From assembly GCF_022346945.1 (NCBI RefSeq), contig NZ_JAKRNI010000015.1, positions 1-64,000 on the forward strand: DNA of 64,000 nt. Direction: 5' to 3'. The notes below the pieces were generated by a model that did no database searches, was not told the origin of the DNA, and worked only from the letters and a program-made list of their open reading frames with translations. Of this stretch, positions 24,713-34,885 are shown one piece after another (position 1 is the stretch's first letter; the number at the start of each line of letters is the position of its first letter). Source of the DNA: Microbacterium sp. ACRRU (GTDB lineage Bacteria > Actinomycetota > Actinomycetes > Actinomycetales > Microbacteriaceae). The translations under genes and the position numbers were made by a program.

Positions 24713-25774
24713 TCAGGCGAAGCGGCGGCGCGCCGTGGCATCCTGCACTTCGCCCACGAGCTCTTCGATGACGTCCTCCAGGAACAGCACCGCCCGCACC
24801 TCTCCCGCGTCGTCGCGCACCTGCGCGAGGTGACGGCCGGAGCGCCGCATGAGCGCGAGAGCGTCCTCGAGGTCGGTCGATTCGCGCACGGACACCATGT
24901 GGTGAATGCGCTTGCTCGGAATGGGGCGGGCCATGTCGGCGGCGTCGTCGGGTCCGTCGGCGACGCGGAGCACATCCTTGAGGTGGACGTAGCCGGTCGG
25001 GTGTCCGTGCCCGTCGACGATCACGTACCGGGAGTAGCCGTGGACCGCCACGGCACGCTCGATCTCGGCGGGCGTCGTCGTCTCGGGGAGGGTCACGAGG
25101 TCGGCCACCGGCACGGCGATGTCGGCGGCCTTCTTCTCGGTGAACTCGACCACCGCCGTCACGGTTCCGGCGACGTCGTCGAGCACGCCCTCGCGGCGGG
25201 ACTGGTTGACGATGGTCGCCACCTCGTCGAGCGTGTAGGTGGAGGTGGCCTCGTCCTTCGGCTCGACACGGAACAGGCGCACCACGTGGTTGGCGATCCA
25301 GTTCAGCGCGACGATGATCGGGTAGAACGCCTTCGACACCGCCACGAGCGGCGGTGCGAGCATCAGCACCGCGCGGTCGGGCAGCGAGAACGCGAGGTTC
25401 TTGGGAACCATCTCGCCGAAGACCACGTGCAGGTACGACACCAGCAGCAGGGCCACCGCGAACCCGACGACGTCGACCACCGTCTCGGACAGACCGGTGA
25501 GTCCGAGCGGCTCGGCGATCAGGTGATGGATCGCCGGCTCGGAGACGTTGAGGATCAGCAGCGAGCAGATCGTGATGCCGAGCTGGCACGTCGCGAGCAT
25601 GAGCGTGGCGTGCTCCATCGCGTACAGCGCCGTCTTCGCCGCCCGCGAGCCGCGCTCGGCCAGGGGCTCGATCTGCGAGCGTCGCGCCGAGATGACGGCG
25701 AACTCCGACCCGACGAAGAAGGCATTGGCGACCAGCAGCACGACCAGCCACGCGATTCCCGCCCAATCGCTCAT
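24713..25774 (-). CDS. Hemolysin-family (CNNM/DUF21-CBS) membrane protein, short form
   Basis: 353 residues. DUF21 membrane domain (three helices and a re-entrant segment, residues 1-190; GEMVPKNLAFSLP is the family hallmark) followed by a CBS pair (residues 205-330). The C-terminal CorC_HlyC domain of the neighbour is missing. CNNM proteins are linked to magnesium transport and divalent-cation homeostasis. Overlaps the upstream paralogue by 4 nt (ATGA). Confidence 0.9.
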   Translation of the reverse strand: MSDWAGIAWLVVLLVANAFFVGSEFAVISARRSQIEPLAERGSRAAKTALYAMEHATLMLATCQLGITICSLLILNVSEPAIHHLIAEPLGLTGLSETVVDVVGFAVALLLVSYLHVVFGEMVPKNLAFSLPDRAVLMLAPPLVAVSKAFYPIIVALNWIANHVVRLFRVEPKDEATSTYTLDEVATIVNQSRREGVLDDVAGTVTAVVEFTEKKAADIAVPVADLVTLPETTTPAEIERAVAVHGYSRYVIVDGHGHPTGYVHLKDVLRVADGPDDAADMARPIPSKRIHHMVSVRESTDLEDALALMRRSGRHLAQVRDDAGEVRAVLFLEDVIEELVGEVQDATARRRFA

Positions 25775-27117
25775 CGCTGGTCACCCCCTCGGGCCGCCCG
25801 CACGAGGTCGTCGACCCCCTCCTCGACCGGGGAGGGCGTGAACTGCACCCGGTCGACCCGGCGTCCGTCCATGCGGTGCACGGTGAGCACGCCGTCCTCG
25901 ATGGCGACCTCATCCCCCACCGCGGGGATCCGTTCCAGCGCCGCCATGAGGAAGCCTCCCACGGTGTCGTAGACCTCGCCCTCGGGCACACGCACCCCGG
26001 CGCGGTCGAGGAGCTCATCGGGACGAAGGTCGCCCGGGAAGGTCAGGGATGCCGCGGTGCGCACGACGCCCGCCCGGGAGCGATCGTGTTCGTCGAGCAC
26101 CTCGCCGACGATCTCTTCCACGAGGTCCTCGAGCGTCACGACGCCCGCGGTGCCCCCGTACTCGTCGACGACAATCGCCATCTGGTAGCCGCGCGAGCGG
26201 AGCTCCGCGACGAGGGTGTCCAGGTGAACCGTCTCGGGAACGCGCAGCGGCTCGGTGGCCAGCGCCGCGACCGGGACGTCGGCGCGTCGGTCGCGCGGGA
26301 CCGCGACGGCCGCCTTCAAATGGACGACGCCGACGATGTCGTCCATCGAGTCGTCGTAGACCGGGAAACGGCTGTGGCCGGTGCGACGTGCGAGCTGAAT
26401 GACCGCGTCGGTGGACTCGCCCGCGGCGAGCGCGTGCACGCTCGGGCGCGGGGTCATGACGTCGGCGGCGCTCAGCCGGGCGAACGTGAGACTGCGGTCG
26501 AGGAGGGAGGCGGTGTCTTCCTCGAGCATGCCGGCGCTGGCCGACCGCCGAACAAGGCTCGACAGCTCTTCCGCGGTGCGCGCCCCGGAGAGCTCCTCCT
26601 TCGGCTCGACGCCCATCGCCCGGAGGACACCGTTCGCACTGCCGTTGAGAACGGCGACCGCGGGGCGGAAGACCGCGGTGAACGCCACCTGGAAGGGCAT
26701 GACGAGCTTGGCGGTCTGGCGCGGGATCGCCAGGGCGAAGTTCTTCGGGACCAGTTCACCGAGGATCATCGACAGCACCGTCGCGACGCCGATACCGACG
26801 ACGGCCGCGACGGGCGCGACGATCGCCTCCGGCAGCGACCAGCTCAGGAACACCGGGCGCAGGAGATTCGAGATCGCCGGCTCCATCGTGTAACCGGTGA
26901 GGAGCGTCGTCAGCGTGATGCCCAGCTGCGCGCTGGAGAGGTGCGTCGAGGTGATGCGCAGCGCGTCAATGGTCAGCGACAGCCGCGATTCGCCGGCCGC
27001 CCGCCGGGATTCCAGGTCGGCCCGGTCGAGGTTGACCAGCGCGAACTCGCTGGCGACGAACAATCCGGTCCCCACCGTGAGAAGCAGCCCCACGCCCAGC
27101 ATGACGTAGTCCATCAC
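25771..27117 (-). CDS. Hemolysin-family (CNNM/CorC) membrane protein, long form
   Basis: 448 residues: DUF21 membrane domain (1-200, [13 protein letters not shown]), CBS pair (about 215-340, ending [20 protein letters not shown]) and a CorC_HlyC domain (about 355-435). Starts GTG 27117 or ATG 27114, with GGGGGTGA upstream. Together with its shorter paralogue it forms a tandem pair, as in many actinobacteria, probably a heteromeric cation exporter or sensor. Confidence 0.9.
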   Translation of the reverse strand: MMDYVMLGVGLLLTVGTGLFVASEFALVNLDRADLESRRAAGESRLSLTIDALRITSTHLSSAQLGITLTTLLTGYTMEPAISNLLRPVFLSWSLPEAIVAPVAAVVGIGVATVLSMILGELVPKNFALAIPRQTAKLVMPFQVAFTAVFRPAVAVLNGSANGVLRAMGVEPKEELSGARTAEELSSLVRRSASAGMLEEDTASLLDRSLTFARLSAADVMTPRPSVHALAAGESTDAVIQLARRTGHSRFPVYDDSMDDIVGVVHLKAAVAVPRDRRADVPVAALATEPLRVPETVHLDTLVAELRSRGYQMAIVVDEYGGTAGVVTLEDLVEEIVGEVLDEHDRSRAGVVRTAASLTFPGDLRPDELLDRAGVRVPEGEVYDTVGGFLMAALERIPAVGDEVAIEDGVLTVHRMDGRRVDRVQFTPSPVEEGVDDLVRAARGGDQR

Positions 27118-27265
27118 GCGTCACCCCCGCTCACGGCGGCAAAGGGGCGTCGGGGCTTGGGTCTACAACTGGGAGGGTCGTCCATCGTGCCCCCGATTCT
27201 AGGGCAGGATGCCGACACCGTCGCCGGCATGTCGGCATCCGATCCCCCTCCCCCAGGATGGAGAG

Positions 27266-28240
27266 ATGGATGCCATCGCCTCGGCGCAACAGCGGGCGGC
27301 GGCCGCGGAGGCCGCGGTGCGCACGAGCTACCTCCGCCGCTACGGTCCGGTCGCGTGGGCGCACGCGGCCACGGGCGGCGAGGGCGCTCGCACCTGGCAC
27401 TACTGGTGGCACGCGCATCTGATCCACGCCCTCGGAGAGGCGGAGCATCATCGCCCCGAGCGCGGGCGACGACGACTCATCGGAGAGGTGCTGCGCGGAG
27501 TCACCGTCCGTACCGCGGGAAGCTGGGTCACGCCGTTCTACGACGACATCGCGTGGATGGCCCTCGCGCTCGCGGAGGTGCGCCCCCGCGGTCGGGCGCG
27601 CGCTCGGATCGCGCGGATCCTGGAACGCGCGATCGACCCGGGCGTCGGAGCTCTGCCGTGGCGCGTCGGCAGCGCCCTCTTCAACGCTCCGGCGAACGGT
27701 CCCGCCGCGATGGTGCTGGCGCCCAGCCGCCATCGCCCCCGCGCGGAGCAGCTCAACCGGTGGATGGCCGCGACGCTCGACGACCCCGCCACCGGCCTCA
27801 TCCGCGATGGGATCGAGGAGGGTGCCGTTCGTCACGAGCTGTGGACCTACAACCAGGGGGTGGCGATCGGGGCCGCGCTCTCGCTCGGCGACGGGGACCG
27901 CGCGGCGGCCGTCGTTCGCGCCGTCGACCGTTGGTGCTCCGCCGACGATGGCCTGTTCCCCGCGGCAGGGGGCGGGGACGGAGGGCTGTTCGCCGGCATC
28001 CTGGCACGCTACCTCGCGGTGGCGGCGCGCCTGCTTCCCCGCGAGGATGCCGCCCGCGCGGCGCAGCTGATCCGTCAGAACGCCGACGCGCTGTGGGCGG
28101 GCGCGCGCGGCGGGCGCTTCCCGGCGGACCCCCGCCGCACGGCGCGGGACGACGGGGACGACCTCGATCTGTCGGTGCAGCTGGGCGCGTGGATCACGCT
28201 CGAGGCCGACGTCGAGGCGACACGAGCCCTCACCAGCTGA
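27266..28240 (+). CDS. Glycoside hydrolase family 76-like protein without a signal peptide
   Basis: 324 residues. The GH76 alpha-1,6-mannanase signature YDDIAWM gives the adjacent catalytic Asp pair at residues 93-94, followed by ARILERAI and later ELWTYNQGVAIGA. Nothing like a Sec or Tat signal precedes it, so it would be cytoplasmic unless mis-started. The ATG at 27266 is preceded by CAGGAT and a 6-nt gap. The 3' end overlaps the convergent guaB1 by 11 nt. Confidence 0.85.
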   Translation: MDAIASAQQRAAAAEAAVRTSYLRRYGPVAWAHAATGGEGARTWHYWWHAHLIHALGEAEHHRPERGRRRLIGEVLRGVTVRTAGSWVTPFYDDIAWMALALAEVRPRGRARARIARILERAIDPGVGALPWRVGSALFNAPANGPAAMVLAPSRHRPRAEQLNRWMAATLDDPATGLIRDGIEEGAVRHELWTYNQGVAIGAALSLGDGDRAAAVVRAVDRWCSADDGLFPAAGGGDGGLFAGILARYLAVAARLLPREDAARAAQLIRQNADALWAGARGGRFPADPRRTARDDGDDLDLSVQLGAWITLEADVEATRALTS

Positions 28241-29684
28241 CCGGCAGCGCCTTCCCCTCCTCGTATCCGGCGGCCGACTGCAGGCCGACGCGCGCGCGCT
28301 CGTGGAACTGCGCCACGGTCGCCGCCCCCGCGTAGGTGAAGGAGGACCGGACACCCGAGGTGATCATGTCGAGCAGATCCTCGATGCCGGGACGCTGCGG
28401 GTCCAAGTAGATGCGCGAGGACGAAATGCCCTCGGCGAAGAGCTCCTTGCGGGCCCGCTCGAACGCGTCCAGCCCCTGGAACCGTCCCTGCACCGCCTTG
28501 GTCGAGGCCATCCCCCACGACTCCTTGTAGATCCGACCACTGTCGTCGGCGCGCAGCAGCCCGGGCGACTCGATCGTTCCGGCGAACCACGACCCGACCA
28601 TCACGGATGCCGCGCCGGCGGCGAGCGCGAGCGCAACGTCGCGCGGGTATCGCACGCCACCGTCCGCCCACACGTGGGCCCCCGCCGCGCGAGCTGCTTC
28701 GGCGGTCTCGAGCACGGCGGAGAACTGCGGCCGCCCGACCGCGGTCATCATGCGCGTGGTGCACATGGCACCGGGGCCCACCCCCACCTTGAGGATCGAG
28801 GCACCCGCCGCCGTGAGATCGCGCGCGCCTTCAGCGGTGACGATGTTGCCAGCGGCGATCGGGATGCCGAGACCGAGCCCTGCCACTTCACGCAGGGCGC
28901 GCAGCATCTGCTCCTGGTGGCCGTGCGCGGTGTCGACCACGAGAACGTCGACACCGGCAGCGGCGAGCGCGCGCGCCTTCCCCGCGACATCCCCGTTGAT
29001 GCCGACGGCGGCGGCGACGATGAGTCGGCCGTCCGCGTCGACACCCGGCCGGTACACCGAGTCGCGCAGCGCGCTCCGGGCGGACAGACTGCCGACGATG
29101 CGGTCGCCGTCGACCACCGCCACGATGTCGGCAGACCCCACGAGCTCGAACACCTCGTGCGGGTCACCGATGCGCTCGACCTCTACCAGGGGAGCGTCGG
29201 CGCGGGCGATGTCGCCCAGGGTGGCATCCGGGAGCGCGGTGGCCAGGCGCGGCGCAGGCACGATGCCGCGGTATCCGTCGAGAGCGACCGTGCCGTCTTC
29301 GCGCTGCTCGGCGACGACGATCCCCCGCCCGGACACCGCGGGCAGGACCAGCCGGGCATCGGCCACGGTCGCCGACGGGGGAAACACCAACGCCGCATCC
29401 CACGCGACCGGCTGCGACTTGACCCACCGCACCGCCTCCACCAGGTTCGGCAACGGCATGTCCTGCGGAAGGACGCCGAGGCCCCCGCGGCGCGCCAGGG
29501 TCGCGGCCAGGCGCGGGCCGGTGACGGAGTTCATGTTGGCCGACACCAGCGGCAGCGTGGCCCCGCTTCCGTCGCCGGGGGCGAGGTCGACGCTCAGGCG
29601 GCTCCCCACATCGGAATGACGCGGAACCAGGAAGACGTCGGAGTAGGTCAGATCGACATCGGGCTGTGCACCGGAGAACTCCAT
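28230..29684 (-). CDS. guaB1: GuaB1 family IMP dehydrogenase-related protein
   Basis: 484 residues, IMPDH/GMP-reductase barrel. Catalytic loop GVGPGAMCTTRMM near residue 300, phosphate-binding GIPIAAGNIVTAEG, and an inserted CBS-like segment (VEVERIGDPHEVFELV..., about 160-205). Actinobacterial GuaB1 paralogues differ from true IMPDH, and the mycobacterial one has been assigned GMP reductase activity; that assignment is knowledge, not visible here. ATG with GGTGGAG 9 nt upstream. A long open frame continuing upstream through the antisense of kgd is not coding. Confidence 0.93.
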   Translation of the reverse strand: MEFSGAQPDVDLTYSDVFLVPRHSDVGSRLSVDLAPGDGSGATLPLVSANMNSVTGPRLAATLARRGGLGVLPQDMPLPNLVEAVRWVKSQPVAWDAALVFPPSATVADARLVLPAVSGRGIVVAEQREDGTVALDGYRGIVPAPRLATALPDATLGDIARADAPLVEVERIGDPHEVFELVGSADIVAVVDGDRIVGSLSARSALRDSVYRPGVDADGRLIVAAAVGINGDVAGKARALAAAGVDVLVVDTAHGHQEQMLRALREVAGLGLGIPIAAGNIVTAEGARDLTAAGASILKVGVGPGAMCTTRMMTAVGRPQFSAVLETAEAARAAGAHVWADGGVRYPRDVALALAAGAASVMVGSWFAGTIESPGLLRADDSGRIYKESWGMASTKAVQGRFQGLDAFERARKELFAEGISSSRIYLDPQRPGIEDLLDMITSGVRSSFTYAGAATVAQFHERARVGLQSAAGYEEGKALPVSW

Positions 29685-29746
29685 GGCATCCACTCCACCA
29701 CATCCGCCGGATGGCAAGACCCCGGAGTGTGCCCAGGATCCTCGGC

Positions 29747-29752
29747 TAGGCT
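29747..29752 (+). promoter_or_regulatory. kgd promoter -10 (TAGGCT)
   Basis: TAGGCT lies 73 nt before the GTG at 29826 and 7 nt before an in-frame GTG at 29760. Either a 66-nt leader with GAGGAAAGCAGG as ribosome site, or a leaderless longer protein, is possible. Confidence 0.45.
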
Positions 29753-29825
29753 GGAGAGAGTGCGCAACGAAGACGGTCTGCGTGCATCCACACGAATCTT
29801 CATCGAGGAAAGCAGGCGATCGACT

Positions 29826-32800
29826 GTGTCGAGCCAGGTGACGGGCGTCGGTACTTCGAGCGAGGGCGAGTTCGGCGCGAACGAGTGGCTCGTAGACGAG
29901 CTCTACGAACAGTTCAAGGCCGACAAGCACTCCGTAGACAAGGCCTGGTGGCCGATTCTGGAGGCGTACCACCCGGTCGTCGACGGATCCGCCGGCGCCG
30001 CGGCTCCGCCGTCCGAGCCGCAGTCCGCGTCTGCGACCACGGCGTCCGAGCCCAAGCCCGTGACCGCACCGATCCCGGTCGTCGGTCAGGCCCCGGTCGC
30101 CCGCACGACAGCGAAGCCCGCCGCGCCGCAGCCGATCCCCGCGCAGGCCCCGAACGCGGTGCCCTCGGCCAGCGCCGAGAGCACGGAAGAAGACCGGGTC
30201 ACCGTCCTCAAGGGCATGCCGAAGGCGCTCGCGAGCAACATGGACGACTCGCTGACGGTGCCTACCGCGACGAGCGTGCGGACGATCCCGGCCAAGCTCA
30301 TGATCGACAACCGCATCGTCATCAACAACCACATGTCCCGCACGCGCGGCGGCAAGGTCAGCTTCACGCACCTCATCGGCTGGGCGCTCATCCAGGCGCT
30401 GAAGGAGTTCCCGAGCCAGAACGTCTACTACGCCGAGATCGACGGCAAGCCCTCGGTGGTGGCCCCCGCACACGTCAACCTGGGCATCGCGATCGACATG
30501 CCCAAGCCCGACGGGTCCCGCGCCCTCCTCGTGCCCAGCATCAAGCGCGCCGACACTCTGACGTTCGGGGAGTTCCTCGCCTCGTACGAAGACCTCGTCC
30601 GCCGTGCACGGTCGAACAAGCTCACGCCCGGCGACTTCCAGGGCACCACGATCTCGCTGACCAACCCCGGCGGCATCGGCACCGTCCACTCGGTCCCCCG
30701 TCTCATGCGCGGTCAGGGTGCCATCATCGGCGCCGGTGCACTGGAGTACCCCGCGGAGTTCCAGGGCGCGAGCGAGAAGACGCTCAACGAGCTCGCGATC
30801 GGCAAGACGATCACGCTCACCAGCACGTACGACCACCGCGTCATCCAAGGCGCCGGGTCGGGTGAATTCCTCAAGAAGGTGCACGAGCTGCTCATCGGCC
30901 AGCGCGGCTTCTACGACGACATCTTCGCCGCCCTTCGCATCCCCTACGCCCCGATCCATTGGGCCGCCGACATCAGCGTCGACGTCTCGGAGCGCATCGA
31001 CAAGAGCGCCCGCGTGCAGGAGCTCATCAACTCGTTCCGCGTGCGCGGCCACCTCATGGCCGACATCGACCCGCTCGAGTACGTTCAGCGCACCCACCCC
31101 GACCTCGAGATCGAGTCCCACGGTCTGACCTTCTGGGACCTCGACCGCGAGTTCGTCACGGGCGGCCTGGGCGCCAAGCGCGTCGCCAAGCTCCGCGACA
31201 TCCTCGGAGTGCTGCGCGACTCGTACTGCCGCACGCTCGGCGTCGAGTACATGCACATCCAAGACCCCGCGCAGCGTCAGTGGTTCCAGCGCAACGTCGA
31301 GGTCAAGTACACCAAGCCCGGCCACGACGAGCAGCTGCGCATCCTGTCGAAGCTCAACCAGGCCGAGGCGTTCGAGACCTTCCTTCAGACGAAGTTCGTC
31401 GGACAGAAGCGCTTCAGCCTCGAGGGCGGCGAGTCGCTCATCCCGCTGCTCGACCAGATCCTCCAGGGTGCCGCCTCCGCCGGACTCGACGGCGCCGCGA
31501 TCGGTATGGCCCACCGTGGGCGCCTCAACGTGCTGACGAACATCGCCGGGAAGACCTACGGCCAGGTGTTCCGCGAGTTCGAAGGCGCTGTCGCCGTGGG
31601 AAGCAAGCGCGGTTCGGGCGACGTGAAGTACCACCTCGGCACCGAGGGAACCTTCGTGGGCGACTCGGGCGACGAACTGCCGGTGTACCTCGCCGCGAAC
31701 CCGTCGCACCTGGAGACCGTCGACGGTGTGCTCGAGGGCATCGTCCGTGCGAAGCAGGATCGCAAGCCCATCGGCACCTTCTCGTGGCTCCCGATTCTCG
31801 TGCACGGCGACGCGGCCTTCGCCGGTCAGGGCGTGGTCGTCGAGACGCTGCAGATGTCGCAGCTGCGCGGCTACCGGACCGGCGGCACGATCCACGTCGT
31901 GGTCAACAACCAGGTCGGTTTCACCACCACCCCGACCGACGCGCGCACCTCGGTGTACGCCACCGACGTCGCCAAGACGATCCAGGCCCCGATCCTGCAC
32001 GTCAACGGCGACGACCCCGAAGCCGTCGTCCGCGCCGCGGATCTGGCATTCCTCTACCGCGAGGAATTCCACCGCGACATCGTGATCGACCTCGTCTGCT
32101 ACCGCCGTCGCGGTCACAACGAGGGCGACGACCCGTCGATGACGCAGCCGCTGATGACCAACCTCATCGAGGCGAAGCGCTCGGTGCGGCGCCTGTACAC
32201 CGAGTCGCTCGTCGGCCGCGGAGACATCACCGAAGACGAGTACGAGCAGGCGAAGCAGGACTTCCAGAATCGCCTCGAGGTCGCGTTCGCCGACACGCAC
32301 GCCGCCGAGACCGGCTCGACGCCGGTCGTCTCCACCGACGCGGCCGACGACGTCGTCGTGGGCGCACCCGAGACCACGGGAGTGTCGCGCGAGGTGGTGC
32401 ATCACATCGGCGACGCGTTCGTGAACAAGCCCGACGGCTTCACGGTGCACAACAAGCTCCAGCAGCTGCTCGATAAGCGTCTCGACATGAGCCGCAACGG
32501 CAACATCGACTGGGCCTTCGGCGAACTCCTCGCTTTCGGTTCGGTCCTGATGGAGGGCACGCCCGTGCGTCTGGCCGGCCAGGACTCGCGCCGCGGCACG
32601 TTCGTGCAGCGTCACGCGGTGCTCCACGACCGCAACAACGGGCAGGAATGGCTGCCGCTGGCCAACCTCAGCGAGAACCAGGGCCGCTTCTGGATCTACG
32701 ACTCGCTGCTCAGCGAGTACGCCGCCATGGCGTTCGAGTACGGCTACTCGGTCGAGCGGGCGGACGCCCTCGTCCTGTGGGAGGCGCAGTTCGGCGACTT

Positions 32801-33527
32801 CGCCAACGGCGCGCAGTCCGTCGTGGACGAGTTCATCTCGTCGGCCGACCAGAAGTGGGCGCAGCAGTCGAGCGTCGTTCTGCTGCTCCCCCACGGCTAC
32901 GAAGGTCAGGGCCCCGACCACTCGTCTGCACGCATCGAGCGCTACCTGCAGATGTGCGCACAGGACAACATGATCGTGGCGCGTCCCTCGACACCCGCGT
33001 CCTACTTCCACCTGCTGCGTCGTCAGGCCTACCAGCGTCCGCGCCGCCCGCTCGTCGTCTTCACCCCGAAGGCGATGCTGCGTCTGCGCGGTGCGACCAG
33101 CCCCGTCGAGGACTTCCTCGAGGGTCGTTTCGAGCCCGTGCTCGACGACGATCGCGGCATCGACCGCGGCGCCGTCACGCGCGTTCTCCTGCACGCCGGA
33201 AAGATCCATTGGGACCTTCGGGCGGAGCTCGACAAGAACCCCCACCCCGAGATCGCCCTGGTGCGTCTGGAGCAGTACTACCCGGCTCCGGTCGACGAGC
33301 TGAACGCCGTCCTCGCGCAGTACCCCAACGCCGAGCTGGTGTGGGTGCAGGACGAGCCCGAGAACCAGGGCGCCTGGCCTTTCGTCGCCCTCGAGCTGGC
33401 GGACAAGCTCGACGGACGCGGCATCCGGGTCATCTCGCGCGCAGCCGCCGCTTCCACGGCGACGGGTTCGCCCAAGGTGCACGCCACCGAGCACGCCGAG
33501 ATCATGAAGGCGGCGCTCGCCGGCTGA
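29826..33527 (+). CDS. kgd: Multifunctional 2-oxoglutarate dehydrogenase/decarboxylase (fused E2-E1)
   Basis: 1,233 residues. Order: N-terminal E1o motif NEWLVDELYEQFKAD (near 20), Ala/Pro-rich linker (55-120), E2 succinyltransferase core (about 120-360, with TYDHRVIQGAGSGEF near 336), E1 TPP domain (HRGRLNVL; GDAAFAGQGVV as TPP-binding), and transketolase-like C-terminal domains with EGQGPDHSSARIERYLQ. No lipoyl domain is present, as in mycobacterial Kgd. It carries out the 2-oxoglutarate step of the TCA cycle with a separate E3 and a lipoylated partner. GTG 29826 with GAGGAAAGCAGG upstream matches the mycobacterial N-terminus; GTG 29760 is the alternative. Confidence 0.95.
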   Translation: MSSQVTGVGTSSEGEFGANEWLVDELYEQFKADKHSVDKAWWPILEAYHPVVDGSAGAAAPPSEPQSASATTASEPKPVTAPIPVVGQAPVARTTAKPAAPQPIPAQAPNAVPSASAESTEEDRVTVLKGMPKALASNMDDSLTVPTATSVRTIPAKLMIDNRIVINNHMSRTRGGKVSFTHLIGWALIQALKEFPSQNVYYAEIDGKPSVVAPAHVNLGIAIDMPKPDGSRALLVPSIKRADTLTFGEFLASYEDLVRRARSNKLTPGDFQGTTISLTNPGGIGTVHSVPRLMRGQGAIIGAGALEYPAEFQGASEKTLNELAIGKTITLTSTYDHRVIQGAGSGEFLKKVHELLIGQRGFYDDIFAALRIPYAPIHWAADISVDVSERIDKSARVQELINSFRVRGHLMADIDPLEYVQRTHPDLEIESHGLTFWDLDREFVTGGLGAKRVAKLRDILGVLRDSYCRTLGVEYMHIQDPAQRQWFQRNVEVKYTKPGHDEQLRILSKLNQAEAFETFLQTKFVGQKRFSLEGGESLIPLLDQILQGAASAGLDGAAIGMAHRGRLNVLTNIAGKTYGQVFREFEGAVAVGSKRGSGDVKYHLGTEGTFVGDSGDELPVYLAANPSHLETVDGVLEGIVRAKQDRKPIGTFSWLPILVHGDAAFAGQGVVVETLQMSQLRGYRTGGTIHVVVNNQVGFTTTPTDARTSVYATDVAKTIQAPILHVNGDDPEAVVRAADLAFLYREEFHRDIVIDLVCYRRRGHNEGDDPSMTQPLMTNLIEAKRSVRRLYTESLVGRGDITEDEYEQAKQDFQNRLEVAFADTHAAETGSTPVVSTDAADDVVVGAPETTGVSREVVHHIGDAFVNKPDGFTVHNKLQQLLDKRLDMSRNGNIDWAFGELLAFGSVLMEGTPVRLAGQDSRRGTFVQRHAVLHDRNNGQEWLPLANLSENQGRFWIYDSLLSEYAAMAFEYGYSVERADALVLWEAQFGDFANGAQSVVDEFISSADQKWAQQSSVVLLLPHGYEGQGPDHSSARIERYLQMCAQDNMIVARPSTPASYFHLLRRQAYQRPRRPLVVFTPKAMLRLRGATSPVEDFLEGRFEPVLDDDRGIDRGAVTRVLLHAGKIHWDLRAELDKNPHPEIALVRLEQYYPAPVDELNAVLAQYPNAELVWVQDEPENQGAWPFVALELADKLDGRGIRVISRAAAASTATGSPKVHATEHAEIMKAALAG

Positions 33528-33535
33528 TCGACGAA

Positions 33536-33570
33536 GACGAGGGGCCCGGTCACCGACCGGGCCCCTCGTC
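33536..33570. terminator. Intrinsic terminator after kgd
   Basis: 15-bp perfect stem GACGAGGGGCCCGGT/ACCGGGCCCCTCGTC with loop CACCG, starting 9 nt after the stop; it lies between convergent genes and can serve both strands. Confidence 0.8.
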
Positions 33571-33580
33571 GTTCCTGGGT

Positions 33581-34885
33581 TCAGGATGCCGGGGGCGCGA
33601 GGCCGAGAACCGGGCCCAGGGCGGCGATCCCGAACGTCAGGCCTCCATCGAGCGCCTCACCCGTGTGGCCGGTTCCGTCGACGACGTGCGTCAGCGTCGT
33701 GAATCCGGCGGCCTGCGCCGCCGTCGCGTTCGACTGCTGACCCGGACCGTACGTGGTGTCCTCCCCACCCCACGTGAAGATCGCCGTGTGACCCGCGTAG
33801 GTACCCGGCGGGGCGGCGGCCATGACCGACGCGGGCTTGGCCGCGGCGAAAGCCGTGGCATCCCCTCCGTAGACGTCCTTCACGGTCTCATCGACGTGCT
33901 CCGACCCGGGGAACTCGTTGCCCGAGACGTCCAGGATCTGTCCCCACACGGTCGGATGCTGTGCACCGTAGAGAGCCGCGCACGCGCCCCCGTTGGAGAA
34001 CCCGCCGATCGTCCAGAACCGGTGGTCCTGCGTCACGTTGAGGTGGTGCGCTGCCCACTGCGGCACCAACTGCGTGACGTAGGTCGAGACGGCCCCGTAC
34101 AGCGCAGAATCGACGCACACGGGGTCCTTCTCCGGCGCGGAGAGTTGATCGACGACGATCGCGATCGGGGCGAGCCCGTGGTTCGCGGCCGCAAAGGCGT
34201 CGAGCGACTTCGCCAGCGCGGTGGGGTCCGGCGAGCCCGGCTGCCCCATCATGAACACCAGGAGGGGCAGAGCCGGCGGATTCGGCACGAGAGCCGCCGG
34301 CGGCAGGTACAGCGAAGCGTCCCTCGCGGCGAACGAGCCGGTGGGGATGCGCGTGTCCCCGGTGAGCGCGCTCACCGTCCCCCGGCTCGGCATCCCGGCC
34401 GGCGGCTGCCACCGCTGATACAGCAGAGCCGGATCCGAATCGGCCACGTCGTCCTGTGGGGGCAGCGTGGCCGGATCGAGCGCTTGCACCCCGAGGATGG
34501 CCGCGAGGGTGTGCGTCACCCCGTACGACGCGTTCACCCCGAGCGCCCCGGCGAGCAGCGCGGCCACCACGGTCGCCGCGCCGATGAGCCGGCGCCCCCA
34601 CGGAGGACGGCACACGCCCACGGCCCCTACCGTTGCCGCAGCGACACCGCCGGCACCCCAGAGGGCAGCGCCCCAGGGCAGCGGCCCCTCGAACACGCCC
34701 AAAGGCTCGAGCACCACAGCGACGACGTACAGGCTCACGCCGGCCGCCACCCCGACGACGAGCGTGCGAACCGGCCGACGCGGCGCCCACACGAGCACCG
34801 CCACGACGCCGAGAACCGCGACGACGACGCACACACCGAGCAGTGGCGAGTCGATGAGCTCGAACGACAGCACGAAACGGTTCAC
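33581..34885 (-). CDS. Membrane-anchored alpha/beta-hydrolase esterase (antigen 85-like)
   Basis: 434 residues. Four N-terminal membrane helices (about residues 8-115) precede an extracellular esterase domain with nucleophile elbow GGFSNGG near residue 285 and a C-terminal HTGE His near 410; the fold resembles the mycolyltransferase/esterase D group. GTG start overlaps the stop of the MprF-like gene by 4 nt and has GGGAGGG upstream. In corynebacteria a hydrolase encoded next to the aminoacyl-phosphatidylglycerol synthase removes alanine from the lipid; by analogy this may be an aminoacyl-PG hydrolase. That role is inference. Confidence 0.85.
   Translation of the reverse strand: MNRFVLSFELIDSPLLGVCVVVAVLGVVAVLVWAPRRPVRTLVVGVAAGVSLYVVAVVLEPLGVFEGPLPWGAALWGAGGVAAATVGAVGVCRPPWGRRLIGAATVVAALLAGALGVNASYGVTHTLAAILGVQALDPATLPPQDDVADSDPALLYQRWQPPAGMPSRGTVSALTGDTRIPTGSFAARDASLYLPPAALVPNPPALPLLVFMMGQPGSPDPTALAKSLDAFAAANHGLAPIAIVVDQLSAPEKDPVCVDSALYGAVSTYVTQLVPQWAAHHLNVTQDHRFWTIGGFSNGGACAALYGAQHPTVWGQILDVSGNEFPGSEHVDETVKDVYGGDATAFAAAKPASVMAAAPPGTYAGHTAIFTWGGEDTTYGPGQQSNATAAQAAGFTTLTHVVDGTGHTGEALDGGLTFGIAALGPVLGLAPPAS

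Noticed and set aside
29685..33494. Open frame of more than 1,200 codons antisense to kgd that runs into guaB1
   Set aside because: It mirrors kgd codons; high GC keeps antisense frames open. kgd itself has all expected domains, and guaB1 has its own start and ribosome site at 29684.
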